DNA from: Desulfolinea sp050305405
GTDB lineage: Bacteria; Chloroflexota; Anaerolineae; Anaerolineales; Villigracilaceae
NCBI GenBank assembly: GCA_050305405.1
Contig: JBNLFG010000005.1
Span: 124,001 to 188,000 of the forward strand
Length of the DNA: 64,000 bases
Direction of reading: 5' to 3'
A model generated the notes under the pieces. That model was not told the DNA's origin. It was given only the letters and a program-made list of their open reading frames with translations, and did not search any database. Within the stretch, counting starts at the first letter, position 1. Each line of letters begins with the position of its first letter. Both the position numbers and the translations under genes were made by a program. This document shows positions 50,095-60,257 of the stretch, in pieces.

Positions 50095-50769
50095 CTATTC
50101 CTGAATGACTTCATCTTCAGCCACAGTTTTGTTTTTTACACGCCAACCGTGCATACGCTCGTTTCCCTCTAACAAGCGCTTGATATTTGGGCGCAACGCC
50201 CATACCAAGAGAAGCTCCGCAATTACCCCATAAAGAATGTACTGCCAGGGAGAAAGCCCCATAATTGCACGTACAATAAAAATCACCATCGCGATCAAAG
50301 CAACGCTCATCGTTGTGATCGAAGCATACCCTACTGCAAAAAAGATAAAAAAACCAACCGGGAAAACAATCAAAACAGAAGGAGCCCATAATCCCAGCGC
50401 GCCGCCAACACTGGCCGCACCACCCGCACCACCACGTAAATGTAGTTTGCCGTCTTTTCGTTCAGCCAAAAAGATCGAGTAGTTATGCCCCAAAATCGCC
50501 GCCAGTGGCGCAAAAACCTGCACCCAGACCCCCAAACCCAACGCTCGCGCAATCCAAACCGTACAGGCAGCCTTCAAAATATCCAAAATCGCGGTTCCAA
50601 AACCCGCCCAAAAACCAGCTGCGCGCATGGCATTCGTCCCCCCCGTGCGTCCACTCTCGATCTGACGTACGTCTTTGCCTGTGCGCGCCTTTACGATCAA
50701 CAAACCAAAAGGGATTGAACCAATCAAATACGACAGAAAAATTGCCGCAATTCCCTGAAAAATTTGCAT
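50095..50769 (-). CDS. plsY: Glycerol-3-phosphate acyltransferase
   Basis: The protein has 224 aa and about five membrane helices. It transfers acyl from acyl phosphate to glycerol 3-phosphate, the first step of phospholipid synthesis. PlsY motifs: SYLIGSIPFGLLIVKARTGKD, IESGRTGGTNAMRAAG (motif 1/2 with the Ser/Arg/Gly core), ILGHNYSIFL, and the Gly-rich substrate loop LRGGAGGAASVGGALG. A basic C-terminal tail is longer than usual. Ribosome site TGGAGG precedes the ATG. Confidence 0.93.
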   Translation of the reverse strand: MQIFQGIAAIFLSYLIGSIPFGLLIVKARTGKDVRQIESGRTGGTNAMRAAGFWAGFGTAILDILKAACTVWIARALGLGVWVQVFAPLAAILGHNYSIFLAERKDGKLHLRGGAGGAASVGGALGLWAPSVLIVFPVGFFIFFAVGYASITTMSVALIAMVIFIVRAIMGLSPWQYILYGVIAELLLVWALRPNIKRLLEGNERMHGWRVKNKTVAEDEVIQE

Positions 50770-50915
50770 TTTTACCTCCAGTAATAGTGTGCCTGTGGAA
50801 ACACATTTTTTTGTAAAGCGTTACTAAATATTCCTGAAAGAGACGGAACGAACGCCACGCTCGCCTTTGAACTTGCTTCCCCTTAGCAAATATATCTTCT
50901 CGTCAATGTTTTCCG

Positions 50916-51731
50916 TTAATTCAGCCAGATTCCAAGGACCAACAACAAGGCCAGCATAATTGCCGGCTCTGTCGCCGCTCTGCGCAAAGGGATTCCTTCC
51001 AGCAAACTGGCGACCAGGCTTGTCAAACCATACAAAACGCCCAAGAGGAGCGTCCCGTAATAAATCGGCGAGATCGGCAGGTAATGTAATCCCGCTGCAA
51101 GTTGTACGCCAACCAAAGCAATCCCGATTGCCCAAGCAATCTCCCAGCGTCCGCCGAGACGCAGGTGTAATGTTCGCAAACTCACAAGGAAGGTTGCCAA
51201 AAAGAGCACGGGGGTCATAAAGAAAAGCCGAGCACCCACATAGCGCAGCGCCAACGCCAAAATCAAATAAAGCGCAAAAGATAAAACCGTCAGAACGACC
51301 ATTGCTACGGGATAATTCGTATCTCCCGGGCTGACAACAACATACTCAGCCCAAAAGACCAACACCAACAGGAGACCACCAATCCCAAAACCGACCCACC
51401 AGAGGGCATCTGTTCGGAGCAAATAAAGCGGCATTCCCAAGACCAAGGCCATTAACATGGGAACAAGCCAATGGTCCAGCGTGCGTTTCTTTTTGTCGAT
51501 CAGGGGATGACTCTTCAGGAGCCAATCCATGCCTGTAGCGGTTAATCCGGAAGCCAGCACAACCACAATGATGCGCAGATCCACGTCAAAGCGAATAATG
51601 CGTCCAAAGACCTGAAATCCAACCAGATAGGCTGTCGTCGCAAGTAGGCGCGTTAAAGCAAAGGCAAGCAAAACGGTTGCGGTAAGAATACTAATGCGAT
51701 TGGTATCGGGAAAATATCGGTTTGTTTTCAT
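50916..51731 (-). CDS. Polytopic membrane protein, unknown function
   Basis: The protein has 271 aa and about eight hydrophobic helices, for example ISILTATVLLAFALTRLLAT and VAMVVLTVLSFALYLILALA. No catalytic or binding motif is recognised. Similar proteins of this size and layout are common in Chloroflexota without an assigned role. It lies upstream of plsY on the same strand (147 bp gap), but a functional link is not shown. Confidence 0.65.
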   Translation of the reverse strand: MKTNRYFPDTNRISILTATVLLAFALTRLLATTAYLVGFQVFGRIIRFDVDLRIIVVVLASGLTATGMDWLLKSHPLIDKKKRTLDHWLVPMLMALVLGMPLYLLRTDALWWVGFGIGGLLLVLVFWAEYVVVSPGDTNYPVAMVVLTVLSFALYLILALALRYVGARLFFMTPVLFLATFLVSLRTLHLRLGGRWEIAWAIGIALVGVQLAAGLHYLPISPIYYGTLLLGVLYGLTSLVASLLEGIPLRRAATEPAIMLALLLVLGIWLN

Positions 51732-51787
51732 GGTATTTCATAAGGAAGCAGGACTGATGTATCCATTGTAACCCGCCCCCATAGAGA

Positions 51788-51816
51788 TGCCAAGAGCAAG
51801 TCTGTATGGTAAAATT
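51788..51816 (+). promoter_or_regulatory. Promoter of the membrane protein at 51825
   Basis: ATGCCA (51788-51793) and TAAAAT (51811-51816) are 17 bp apart. The -10 box ends 8 bases before the ATG and no ribosome site is visible, suggesting a leaderless RNA. Confidence 0.45.
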
Positions 51817-51824
51817 GACAGGTT

Positions 51825-52823
51825 ATGAAATTCGTACAAGATGAAACTATTACACCTCCACCGGGTGTCATTTCTTCCCTGAGAGCCGGCTTAGATATCA
51901 CAGCCGGACACATCAGCTTGATTGTCTTGCCGGTGTTGCTGGACTTATTCCTATGGCTCGGGCCACGCCTAAGCGCTAACCGCCTTTTGAGCATTCTGCG
52001 TGAGCAATTCACCTTAATTTCCCGTGAAAACATTGCGTCCGCAGCCGAAATAGAACGCATTCAGTCATCGTTGAAAACGCTCATGGAACTGGACGTTAAT
52101 CTTTTCAGCCTTCTGCGCACCTTCCCGATTGGTATTAGCAGCCTGATGGCCCAAGCCCTGCCTGGAAAAACGCCCCTAGGGGTGTCAACAGTTCACTATT
52201 TGGAAAACGGTCTTTTGTTCTTCTTTTACTTTTTTGCGCTTACACTCGCTGGCTGGTTCCTGGGTAGCATCTACTACACTTGGGTTGCAAAAATCAGTTT
52301 TCAGGAGGAAGGGCAGAACCTGCTGTGGGCAGGCAAGACTGTTTTGCAATCTTTTCTCTTTTCAATTGTGTGGACGATAGCAATATTCATGCTCGGAATG
52401 CCGCTGTTGATTATGTTCTCGATCCTTTCACAAATCAACCCAACGCTGGCACAAATCGCTCTGATCTTTTTCGCGATTTTTGCCATGTGGGTCATCGTCC
52501 CGCTTTTTTTCTCGGGGCATGGGATATTCACGAGACAGGAAAACCTAGTCCGTTCTATCATGGGCAGTTTCCGCCTTTCTCGTTATACAATGCCAACCAG
52601 CAGTTTCTTTGTTTTTGGCGTCCTGTTGCTTAGCCAAGGGTTCAATACACTCTGGCTAACGCCACAATCATCTTCGTGGATGATGTTGGTAGGCATCGTT
52701 GGGCATGCCTTTATTACAACATCGCTGCTGGCGGCTAGTTTTGTTTATTATCACGACATGTATATTTGGCTAGAAACACTTCTTGAGAAGATTGACTCAA
52801 AAGTGACTTCAGCACAAGCATAA
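51825..52823 (+). CDS. Polytopic membrane protein upstream of gyrB, unknown function
   Basis: The protein has 332 aa and about six hydrophobic segments, including ISLIVLPVLLDLFLWLGPRL, ENGLLFFFYFFALTLAGWFL and AQIALIFFAIFAMWVIVPLF. No motif of a known transporter or enzyme is seen. The segment SSFFVFGVLLLSQGFNTLWL and the C-terminal amphipathic part resemble generic DUF-type proteins of the phylum. gyrB starts 17 bp after its stop, so the two are likely co-transcribed. Confidence 0.65.
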   Translation: MKFVQDETITPPPGVISSLRAGLDITAGHISLIVLPVLLDLFLWLGPRLSANRLLSILREQFTLISRENIASAAEIERIQSSLKTLMELDVNLFSLLRTFPIGISSLMAQALPGKTPLGVSTVHYLENGLLFFFYFFALTLAGWFLGSIYYTWVAKISFQEEGQNLLWAGKTVLQSFLFSIVWTIAIFMLGMPLLIMFSILSQINPTLAQIALIFFAIFAMWVIVPLFFSGHGIFTRQENLVRSIMGSFRLSRYTMPTSSFFVFGVLLLSQGFNTLWLTPQSSSWMMLVGIVGHAFITTSLLAASFVYYHDMYIWLETLLEKIDSKVTSAQA

Positions 52824-52840
52824 AGCCTTTTGGAGGTTGT

Positions 52841-54754
52841 GTGGCAAAGGAAAATTCATCTTATAAAGCAGAAAATATTCAAGTCCTCGAGGGCTTGGAA
52901 GCCGTTCGTCGCCGCCCGGGTATGTACGTCGGCGGTACGGACGTTAAGGCCTTGCACCATCTTGTTTATGAGGTTGTTGACAATGCGATTGACGAAGCGT
53001 TAGCAGGCTCTTGTGATGAGATTAATGTAACCATCCACGCTGACGAAAGCGTTAGCGTACGCGATAACGGACGTGGTATCCCTGTAGATATTCACCCCCA
53101 AATGAAAAAATCCGCGCTGGAAGTCGTACTGACCAAGCTCCATGCAGGCGGCAAATTCGGCGGCGGCGGATACAAAGTCTCTGGCGGTTTGCATGGTGTT
53201 GGTGTTAGTGCGGTTAATGCACTTTCAGAATGGTGCGAAGTAGAGGTACATCTCGGCGGTAAAATCCACTTCCAACGCTATGAGCGCGGATACCCGCAAG
53301 AAGACGTTAAAGTCATCGGAAAAACAAATGCTGATGACACGGGAACAACTGTAACGTTCAGGTATGACCCGACAATCTTCGTTGGGGATTTCACCTATCG
53401 GTTCGAGACTTTGGTTCATCGTTTCCGCGAGATGGCTTTCGTCACACGTGGTGTCAAGATCCGCTTTGTGGACGAACGTGACGACAAAGAACTGACCTTC
53501 TATTTTGAAGGTGGCATTACATCTTTCGTACGTTATATGAACCGCAACCGTGTTGCACTCCATCGTGCTGTCTACGTTGAAAAAGAGATCGAAAACATCA
53601 GCATCGAAGCTGCAATTCAATATACGGATGCCTTCACAGAATCGGTTTACGCCTTCGCGAATACGATCAACACCATTGACGGGGGAACGCACCTGACCGG
53701 TTTGCGGTCTGCCCTAACGCGCGTCATTAATGATTATGCACGCAAGAATAATATTCTAAAAAGCAGCGACTCAAACTTCTCGGGGGATGACACCCGTGAA
53801 GGTCTAACAGCAATTGTTTCAATCAAACATCCCGACCCTCAGTTTGAGAGCCAGACCAAAGTGAAACTGATGAATCCTGAAGTGCAGACTTATGCGCAAC
53901 AGATCATTGGCGAAGCCTTCAGCACCTTCCTGGACGAAAACCCATCTGCCGCCAAAGCGATCGTGCAGAAGTGTCTTACATCCGCACGTGCTCGCAGCGC
54001 AGCCCGCAAAGCGCGCGATCTTGTCATCCGCAAGTCGGCACTGGAAAGTCTGACCCTACCCGGGAAATTGGCAGATTGCTCCGAACGCGACTCGAATAAA
54101 ACTGAACTCTACATCGTCGAGGGTGATTCGGCAGGTGGTTCTGCCAAACAAGGCCGTGATCGCCACTTCCAGGCGATTTTGCCCTTGCGCGGCAAGATTT
54201 TAAATACCGAACGCGCTCGCTTGGACAAAATCCTCGGCAACAAGGAAGTAAAGGCGCTCATCTCCGCGCTCGGCACGGGCATCGGCGATGGGTTTAACGT
54301 GGAAGGCCTGCGCTATGGACGTATCATTATCATGACCGATGCCGACGTCGATGGCAGTCATATCCGCACGTTGTTGCTAACCTTCTTCTTCCGCTATATG
54401 CAACCGCTGATCGACGAAGGACATCTTTATGTCGCACAGCCGCCGCTCTATCTCATTACCCACAAACGTAAATCACATTACGTTTATACAGAGGAGGAGA
54501 AAGAACAATTTATGAAGAGCATTGGCGAAGGAGAAAAGATCGGTTTGCAACGCTACAAGGGTCTTGGTGAAATGAATCCTACGCAACTATGGGACACTAC
54601 CATGGATCCAGAGCATCGTACACTGCTCCTCGTCACCATCGACGACGCTGCAGAAGCTGATCGTACCTTTGATATGCTCATGGGCGCAGCCGTCCCGCCG
54701 CGTCGCCGCTTTATCCAAACGCACGCACGTGACGTCCGCAATCTAGACATTTAG
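52841..54754 (+). CDS. gyrB: DNA gyrase subunit B
   Basis: The protein has 637 aa and starts with GTG, preceded by TTTGGAGG. The GHKL ATPase is complete (VYEVVDNAIDEALAG, DNGRGIPVDIHP, GGYKVSGGLHGVGVSAVNAL), as are the transducer (QTKVKLMNPEV) and TOPRIM domains (YIVEGDSAGGSAKQGRDRHF, LRGKILN, MTDADVDGSHIRTLLLTFFF). With GyrA, encoded elsewhere, it introduces negative supercoils using ATP. ParE is the nearest alternative; the ORF length and motifs fit GyrB at least as well. Confidence 0.93.
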   Translation: MAKENSSYKAENIQVLEGLEAVRRRPGMYVGGTDVKALHHLVYEVVDNAIDEALAGSCDEINVTIHADESVSVRDNGRGIPVDIHPQMKKSALEVVLTKLHAGGKFGGGGYKVSGGLHGVGVSAVNALSEWCEVEVHLGGKIHFQRYERGYPQEDVKVIGKTNADDTGTTVTFRYDPTIFVGDFTYRFETLVHRFREMAFVTRGVKIRFVDERDDKELTFYFEGGITSFVRYMNRNRVALHRAVYVEKEIENISIEAAIQYTDAFTESVYAFANTINTIDGGTHLTGLRSALTRVINDYARKNNILKSSDSNFSGDDTREGLTAIVSIKHPDPQFESQTKVKLMNPEVQTYAQQIIGEAFSTFLDENPSAAKAIVQKCLTSARARSAARKARDLVIRKSALESLTLPGKLADCSERDSNKTELYIVEGDSAGGSAKQGRDRHFQAILPLRGKILNTERARLDKILGNKEVKALISALGTGIGDGFNVEGLRYGRIIIMTDADVDGSHIRTLLLTFFFRYMQPLIDEGHLYVAQPPLYLITHKRKSHYVYTEEEKEQFMKSIGEGEKIGLQRYKGLGEMNPTQLWDTTMDPEHRTLLLVTIDDAAEADRTFDMLMGAAVPPRRRFIQTHARDVRNLDI

Positions 54755-54784
54755 TGCGTCGTAAACTTGCAACAGGTTAACAGT

Positions 54785-54818
54785 TTTGAAAATCGGTCTC
54801 TTTGAGGCCGATTTTGTT
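54785..54818 (+). terminator. Terminator of gyrB
   Basis: GAAAATCGGTC and GGCCGATTTTG form a stem with a CTTTGA-type loop and a T run. Confidence 0.75.
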
Positions 54819-54894
54819 ATGAAACAACCATCTTATCCGCCTATAATCTAGTGTAAAATCCCTATGAGACTTTCAAAAAAGCATAAGGCTAACT

Positions 54895-57800
54895 ATGAGC
54901 ACTTCTCAAATCACTGAAAAAGAGTTCAGTTTCGACAAATTACTTGAATACGCTGTGATTGGCTATCAAGCAATCGCGGTGATCGCATTTATATTAATAC
55001 CGTTCTTCGCAACGTCTTGGTGGAAGGCTCCTTTTATCGGCGCATTTGTCGAACAAACAATGGGCTTCAATGGTGTTGGGCCGAGCCGTACCAATAACGC
55101 GCCCTGGGAACTATTCCTTGAGCCTGTCACTCTTGGAGATCACCTCGTTGCAATTGACGGGCAACAGGTTACATCCAGTAGCGATATGCTTCAAATTCTT
55201 TCAAACCATCAATTTGGCGATGAAGTTTCGATTGCCTACTTTGATCAAAATGGAGAAAAGGTCAGCAAAACTGTTGAGCTCTTTAATTTCCCAATAGCAG
55301 ACCGAATCAAATATTTCTATTTTCCCTATGCCATAGGGATCATATACCTTGTTCTCGGTTTGTGGATGGCTCGTCTGCGTGTATCAGAAAGCGCTGGGCG
55401 TTCATTCATTATCTTTTCGTCATCTCTCGCCTTAGGCGCAGGGGCTCTTTTTGATCTTTACACAACCCACTATCTCAGCATCCTCTGGACATTTGCCATC
55501 GCAATGGCTGGTGCCGCTCTATTTGACTTAGCACTCAGCTTTCCACAAGAACTCCCATTTCTTACCAAACAGCCACATTACCATCGCGTCTCATACGTAC
55601 TCGCATTCTTATTATTCTTGGTTGCCCTCCCAAGCCTCTATGATATTCGCGACCCTTTCAATTACGTCTCCAAATGGCAGTATATCTATGGATTTACCGG
55701 TCTATCCATCCTAACCTTTATCGGAATCCTGATCTACCGTAGTTATACTGAAAAATCACCTGTTGCCAAGCAGCAAATTACCATGGCACGCTGGGGCATT
55801 ATCGTTTCCTTTGCCCCGGTTGGAATCTGGATGTTCATCAAGTCTTTGCCTCTCTTTCGCTCGATGAACTTCAGCCCTTACCTGTTGGGCACTACTTTCA
55901 TTTTCCCTCTTATTACTGGATACGCGCTTCTGCGTTTCCGCCTATTCAAAGTCGACTACATTGTTAGCCGCGGCATTCTCGTCGCAGCGCTAACAGCACT
56001 GACTTCGTTCAGCTATGGGATAATTTTGTGGGGCATTGCACTTATTACGGGTGAAGCTATCGCTGCCAACAACCCTTGGGCACTTGCCATCCTGGTAGCA
56101 CTCATCGGCATATTTACCGCACGGCGCTTTCAAGATCGCCTGAAAGCTCTAATTGATTCAATTGCTTTCAAAGGACAATATGCTTATCAGGAGCAACTCC
56201 AGGATTTCGGGCAAAGCATGACCAATGCCCGTAATCTGACCGAGATCATCGAGACTTTGCGAGCAGCAATCACCTCGACCATGATCCCAAACATCACCCA
56301 TATTTATATTCTTGATGCGTCAAGCAACCAATACGTTGCGATGGAGCACCAAGGCAAGCCAACCAGTGATATTCGCTTCACTGACAAGAATGCCCTTACT
56401 GACCTCATTGCCCAAAACAACTACCCCTTCTACCTTGATCCCGAAAATTTACCTGACGAGTTAAAAGCCGAAGAGACTCGCTTGGCTCTACTTGATAGCG
56501 CGCTCTTCACCCCGCTAAAAAGTCTTAATAAACTTATGGGCTGGATTGCGATGGGACTGCGTCGTTCTGGTGAAATTTACAGCAGCCAAGAGATTGAGTA
56601 TCTTGAAAATCTCAGCAATCAGGCAGGGATCGCCATCGAACGTGCTCAAGTTGTCGTTAGCATGGAAAAACAAGTTGAAGAGATGAACGCGCTCACTCGC
56701 ATCTCTCAAGGGGTAAGTATTACGCTTTCTTTCAATGATGTGCTCGAATTGATCTTCGCTCAGACCACACAAATCATCCCTGCAACTGACTTCCATATTA
56801 CGCTGCACAATCAGACCAGCGATTATTTCTACTACGCCTTCTGTATCGAAGATCGCCAACGTCTTGAAGAAAAAGAAAATCTGCCACTCCCCCTCAATCA
56901 GGGAATTGCGCAGTGGGTTGCCCGCAACGGTCGTACAATTCTTTCACAAGACTACAATCAGGAAGCCCAACGTCTGAATCTCGTGCCATCCTTACAAAAG
57001 CTATTTGCATGGACAGGCGTTCCGCTCAATGCAGGTTCTGCAACCATTGGCGCTCTCAGCGTCGGCAGTCGCGACCCCAACACCACCTTCACGAACAAGC
57101 AACTTGACCTCCTGCACGCTATTGCCGATCAAACCGCGGGTGCTATCGTCAAAGCGCGTCTGCTTCAGGAAACTGAACGACGCGCGAAACAACTTTCTAC
57201 GCTAAACCAGATCACCCAGCAGCTCACATCCACATTGGAACATGAGCCGCTCATGCAGAACATTCTCGACAGTGCTGTTCAAATTTTGGATTGCGAAGCT
57301 GGCAGCCTCTTCATGGTCGATGAAGACACTCAGGAACTGGTCTTCACCGTCACCGTTGGCCCATCCTCCGTCGACCTAGTTGGACAACGCCTTCCACCAG
57401 GCGCAGGGATCGTCGGCAAAGCTGTTGAAACCCGTGCCCCCGTGATCGAGAATAACGCTCGAAAATCTGAAAGGTGGTCAGAAGACACAGACGAACAAAC
57501 TGGTTTCTCCACAGAAGCACTTATCGCCATACCTCTACAGGTCAAAGAGCGTGTTCTCGGTGTTATCGAAATGATTAACAAGCGAAACGGTCTTCCCTTC
57601 AGCAAAGAGGACAAAGAGTTGCTAACTGCCTTCGCAGGTCAGGCATCGGTCGCAGTAGAAAATGCCCGCCTCTACACCCTCACGGATCAGGAGCTTAACT
57701 CCCGTGTGGAAGAGCTTTCCATCATGCAGCGCATTGATCGTGAACTCAACGCCAGCCTCGAAACAGGGCGTGCCATGCGCACCACGCTTGAATGGTCGAT

Positions 57801-58902
57801 GCGTCGCGCCGAAGCTGATGCAGGCATTATCGGAATGCTTGGAGAAGATGGGCTTGAAATCACAGCACAGGAAGGCTATGGAGAACAACTCAGCCTTTAC
57901 GAAGACAAGCCTCTCCCGCTTGAACTGCCATCGCTGCAACAAACCATCGAAAGCGGACAACCTGAAGAATTTCATCTTGACCCAATCAGAGAAGGTGGGC
58001 TATTGCCCGGCACGCGCACGCAAGTCGTTGTCCCTATTCGCCGCGAAAGTGCGATTGTTGGCTTGATCCTGCTCGAATGCCGGAAAGACATCAACGCTGA
58101 CCTAGGCTTTCTCGGGCGTCTCAGTGACCACGCCGCCATTGCCATATCCAATGCCCGCCTCTATGCCGAAGTTGAAGCAGCCAATATCGCCAAGAGCGAC
58201 TTTGTCTCCTTTGTTGCACACGAACTCAAAAACCCGATGACTTCCATCAAAGGCTACACAGAACTGCTCGCCGCAGGCGCTGTCGGCCCAATCAACGATA
58301 ACCAGAGCAACTTCCTGCAAACCATTCGCTCAAATGTCATCCGCATGTCCACCCTTGTCTCCGACTTAAACGACAACTCCAAGATCGAAGTTGGACGTTT
58401 GCGCATGGAATTCCGTTCGGTCAACATGCACGATGTTGCTCACAACGCCATCCGCTCGCTTGACAAACAGATCACAGACAAAAAGCAAAATATACAAACA
58501 GAACTACCCGAAGAACTACCGGAGGTTTGGGCAGATCAAACTCGCGTAGAGCAGGTGCTCATCAACTTTCTCAGCAACTCTTACAAATACACACAGGAAG
58601 AAGGAACCATCATCATTGGTGCAGAAGCCACAAAGAACACTTGGGATCCCGAAGGCAGTCCGCAGGTCGTTCATATCTGGGTCAAAGACAATGGTATCGG
58701 TATGACCGAAGAAGACCAAAAGAAAGTCTTCACAAAATTCTTCCGCTCAGAAGATCAAAAAGCGCGTGAAGCACCCGGCACGGGTCTTGGTCTGAACATC
58801 ACCAAAAGCCTGATCGAAATGCAAGGTGGGCGCACTTGGTTCGAAAGTAAATTCCGCGAAGGAACAACATTCCATTTCACAGTCCCTGTCGCAGAAAAAT
58901 AA
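54895..58902 (+). CDS. Multi-GAF sensor histidine kinase with PDZ-like and membrane domains
   Basis: The protein has 1335 aa. Order: a first helix (YQAIAVIAFILIPFFA), an extracytoplasmic PDZ-like segment (LEPVTLGDHLVAIDGQQVTS), about seven further helices to residue 415, then three to four GAF-type domains (for example SSNQYVAMEHQGKP, GIAQWVARNGRTILSQD, DCEAGSLFMVDEDTQELVF), and a HisKA/HATPase kinase. The phospho-acceptor is His1109 in FVAHELKNPMTSIKGY; the ATP site is GTGLGLNITKSL. The response regulator is not adjacent. A FIST protein follows after 9 bp, likely in the same operon. The signal it senses is unknown. Confidence 0.88.
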   Translation: MSTSQITEKEFSFDKLLEYAVIGYQAIAVIAFILIPFFATSWWKAPFIGAFVEQTMGFNGVGPSRTNNAPWELFLEPVTLGDHLVAIDGQQVTSSSDMLQILSNHQFGDEVSIAYFDQNGEKVSKTVELFNFPIADRIKYFYFPYAIGIIYLVLGLWMARLRVSESAGRSFIIFSSSLALGAGALFDLYTTHYLSILWTFAIAMAGAALFDLALSFPQELPFLTKQPHYHRVSYVLAFLLFLVALPSLYDIRDPFNYVSKWQYIYGFTGLSILTFIGILIYRSYTEKSPVAKQQITMARWGIIVSFAPVGIWMFIKSLPLFRSMNFSPYLLGTTFIFPLITGYALLRFRLFKVDYIVSRGILVAALTALTSFSYGIILWGIALITGEAIAANNPWALAILVALIGIFTARRFQDRLKALIDSIAFKGQYAYQEQLQDFGQSMTNARNLTEIIETLRAAITSTMIPNITHIYILDASSNQYVAMEHQGKPTSDIRFTDKNALTDLIAQNNYPFYLDPENLPDELKAEETRLALLDSALFTPLKSLNKLMGWIAMGLRRSGEIYSSQEIEYLENLSNQAGIAIERAQVVVSMEKQVEEMNALTRISQGVSITLSFNDVLELIFAQTTQIIPATDFHITLHNQTSDYFYYAFCIEDRQRLEEKENLPLPLNQGIAQWVARNGRTILSQDYNQEAQRLNLVPSLQKLFAWTGVPLNAGSATIGALSVGSRDPNTTFTNKQLDLLHAIADQTAGAIVKARLLQETERRAKQLSTLNQITQQLTSTLEHEPLMQNILDSAVQILDCEAGSLFMVDEDTQELVFTVTVGPSSVDLVGQRLPPGAGIVGKAVETRAPVIENNARKSERWSEDTDEQTGFSTEALIAIPLQVKERVLGVIEMINKRNGLPFSKEDKELLTAFAGQASVAVENARLYTLTDQELNSRVEELSIMQRIDRELNASLETGRAMRTTLEWSMRRAEADAGIIGMLGEDGLEITAQEGYGEQLSLYEDKPLPLELPSLQQTIESGQPEEFHLDPIREGGLLPGTRTQVVVPIRRESAIVGLILLECRKDINADLGFLGRLSDHAAIAISNARLYAEVEAANIAKSDFVSFVAHELKNPMTSIKGYTELLAAGAVGPINDNQSNFLQTIRSNVIRMSTLVSDLNDNSKIEVGRLRMEFRSVNMHDVAHNAIRSLDKQITDKKQNIQTELPEELPEVWADQTRVEQVLINFLSNSYKYTQEEGTIIIGAEATKNTWDPEGSPQVVHIWVKDNGIGMTEEDQKKVFTKFFRSEDQKAREAPGTGLGLNITKSLIEMQGGRTWFESKFREGTTFHFTVPVAEK

Positions 58903-58911
58903 GGCAAACTT

Positions 58912-60162
58912 ATGACTCTAATAGCATCCGTAGGAATAGCCCAAGCCCTCAATGGGCACGAAGCTGGCTTACAAGCCACCCATCAGGCACTCAAAAAAAT
59001 TGGTATGGGATCACCATCCCTTGCCATCGTGATTGCCTCGCGCTATTACGATGTCAAAGAAGTTGCCAATAGCGTCTCCAGCCTGCTTGGCAAAACTCCT
59101 ACAATCGGATTTTCATCCGCATCCACCCTCTCAAATGACGGTCAAACAAAAAACTCTGTTGCGGTCGCGCTGCTCAGTTCACCAGATATAAAAGTCGGCG
59201 AACATTGGTTGCCGGGCTACGCCCAAAGTGGACGTGAAACCGCCTCGCGCCTGATTGAAATTGCTTCCGCTACCCAGGCAAAGGATAAGAATATCCTCTT
59301 CTTCGCCGATGGATTCAACGGTGATGCCGAACAGATGTGCCTCGCCTTGACGGGTGCGCCCCTCTCAATCATCGGTGGACTCTCAAGCGGTAATCCGCAC
59401 ACAGGCGCCACATCTCAAATTGCCGGAACCCAGGCAGGGTCAGGGAGCTTATCGGCAGCGCTGATCGAAGGCGATGTCAAGATAGGTGTCGGCTCCGATC
59501 ATGGCTGGCGTCCCATTGGCAGTCAATTCCGCATTACACGTTCTCGTGGTTTCTGGATCCGCACCCTTGATGGTCGTCCCGCATCCGAAGCCTACTCGCA
59601 GCTTTTCGGCTACCCTGCCAATGAATGGGGCTTCCCGCCTCTCAACTATCTCGTGCGTCTTTATCCACTCGGCATCGACCAGGGACAGGAACTGCTCGTG
59701 CGTTCTCCCCTACGCGTCGAAGCAGATGGCAGCTTCCGCATGAACGCCCCCGTCCGTGATGGGCTGGATGCCTACCTGCTAACAGGCAGCCCGGCTACCT
59801 GCACCGACGCCGCCCAGCGCGCGGCTCAAAAAGCACTCCTTGCCATTGGCAGCGCAAAACCTGCCTTTGCCCTGGTACTTGCCGATATTTCCTGGCAAAT
59901 GATCTTCAAAGCCCGTCCGGGCGCTGAGATTGCGGCCGTACAGGCTGTCCTCGGGGAGGATATCCCCATCATCGGTGGCTATACGCTTGGACAAGTCATT
60001 CCTGGCAAAGACGGCTCCCCGCCCGACTTCCTGAATCAGCACCTGACTGTGGTAATCTTTGGGGCAGAAGAAAAAGATGAAGACACTACCACCGTCAATC
60101 TGAGCCGTTCAGCGGTTCAAAGGGAGTTACGCGAGCGTCAACAGAGATTAGAGTTAGACTAA
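58912..60162 (+). CDS. FIST domain signal-transduction protein
   Basis: The protein has 416 aa. The N-terminal FIST domain (IASRYYDVKEVANSVSSLLG, GFSSASTLSNDGQTKNSVAV, IIGGLSSGNPHTG) and C-terminal FIST_C (GFPPLNYLVRLYPLG, AFALVLADISWQMIFKARPG, PIIGGYTLGQVIP) are both present. The family is thought to bind small ligands such as amino acids and often accompanies histidine kinases or methyl-accepting proteins. Here it follows the GAF histidine kinase directly, so it may modulate that kinase. Confidence 0.9.
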   Translation: MTLIASVGIAQALNGHEAGLQATHQALKKIGMGSPSLAIVIASRYYDVKEVANSVSSLLGKTPTIGFSSASTLSNDGQTKNSVAVALLSSPDIKVGEHWLPGYAQSGRETASRLIEIASATQAKDKNILFFADGFNGDAEQMCLALTGAPLSIIGGLSSGNPHTGATSQIAGTQAGSGSLSAALIEGDVKIGVGSDHGWRPIGSQFRITRSRGFWIRTLDGRPASEAYSQLFGYPANEWGFPPLNYLVRLYPLGIDQGQELLVRSPLRVEADGSFRMNAPVRDGLDAYLLTGSPATCTDAAQRAAQKALLAIGSAKPAFALVLADISWQMIFKARPGAEIAAVQAVLGEDIPIIGGYTLGQVIPGKDGSPPDFLNQHLTVVIFGAEEKDEDTTTVNLSRSAVQRELRERQQRLELD

Positions 60163-60201
60163 ATCTCGCCCTCTTCCCGCTCTTCGACTATAATTCCCCC
60201 A

Positions 60202-60233
60202 ACAAGCCGAGTTTTGAATAAAACTCGGCTTCT
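60202..60233 (+). terminator. Hairpin between the FIST and HAD genes
   Basis: AAGCCGAGTTTT and AAAACTCGGCTT form a 12-bp stem, with TCTTA after it. It may be a terminator, although the T run is weak. Confidence 0.6.
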
Positions 60234-60257
60234 TATCAGCCCCAAAGAAAGCACTCT

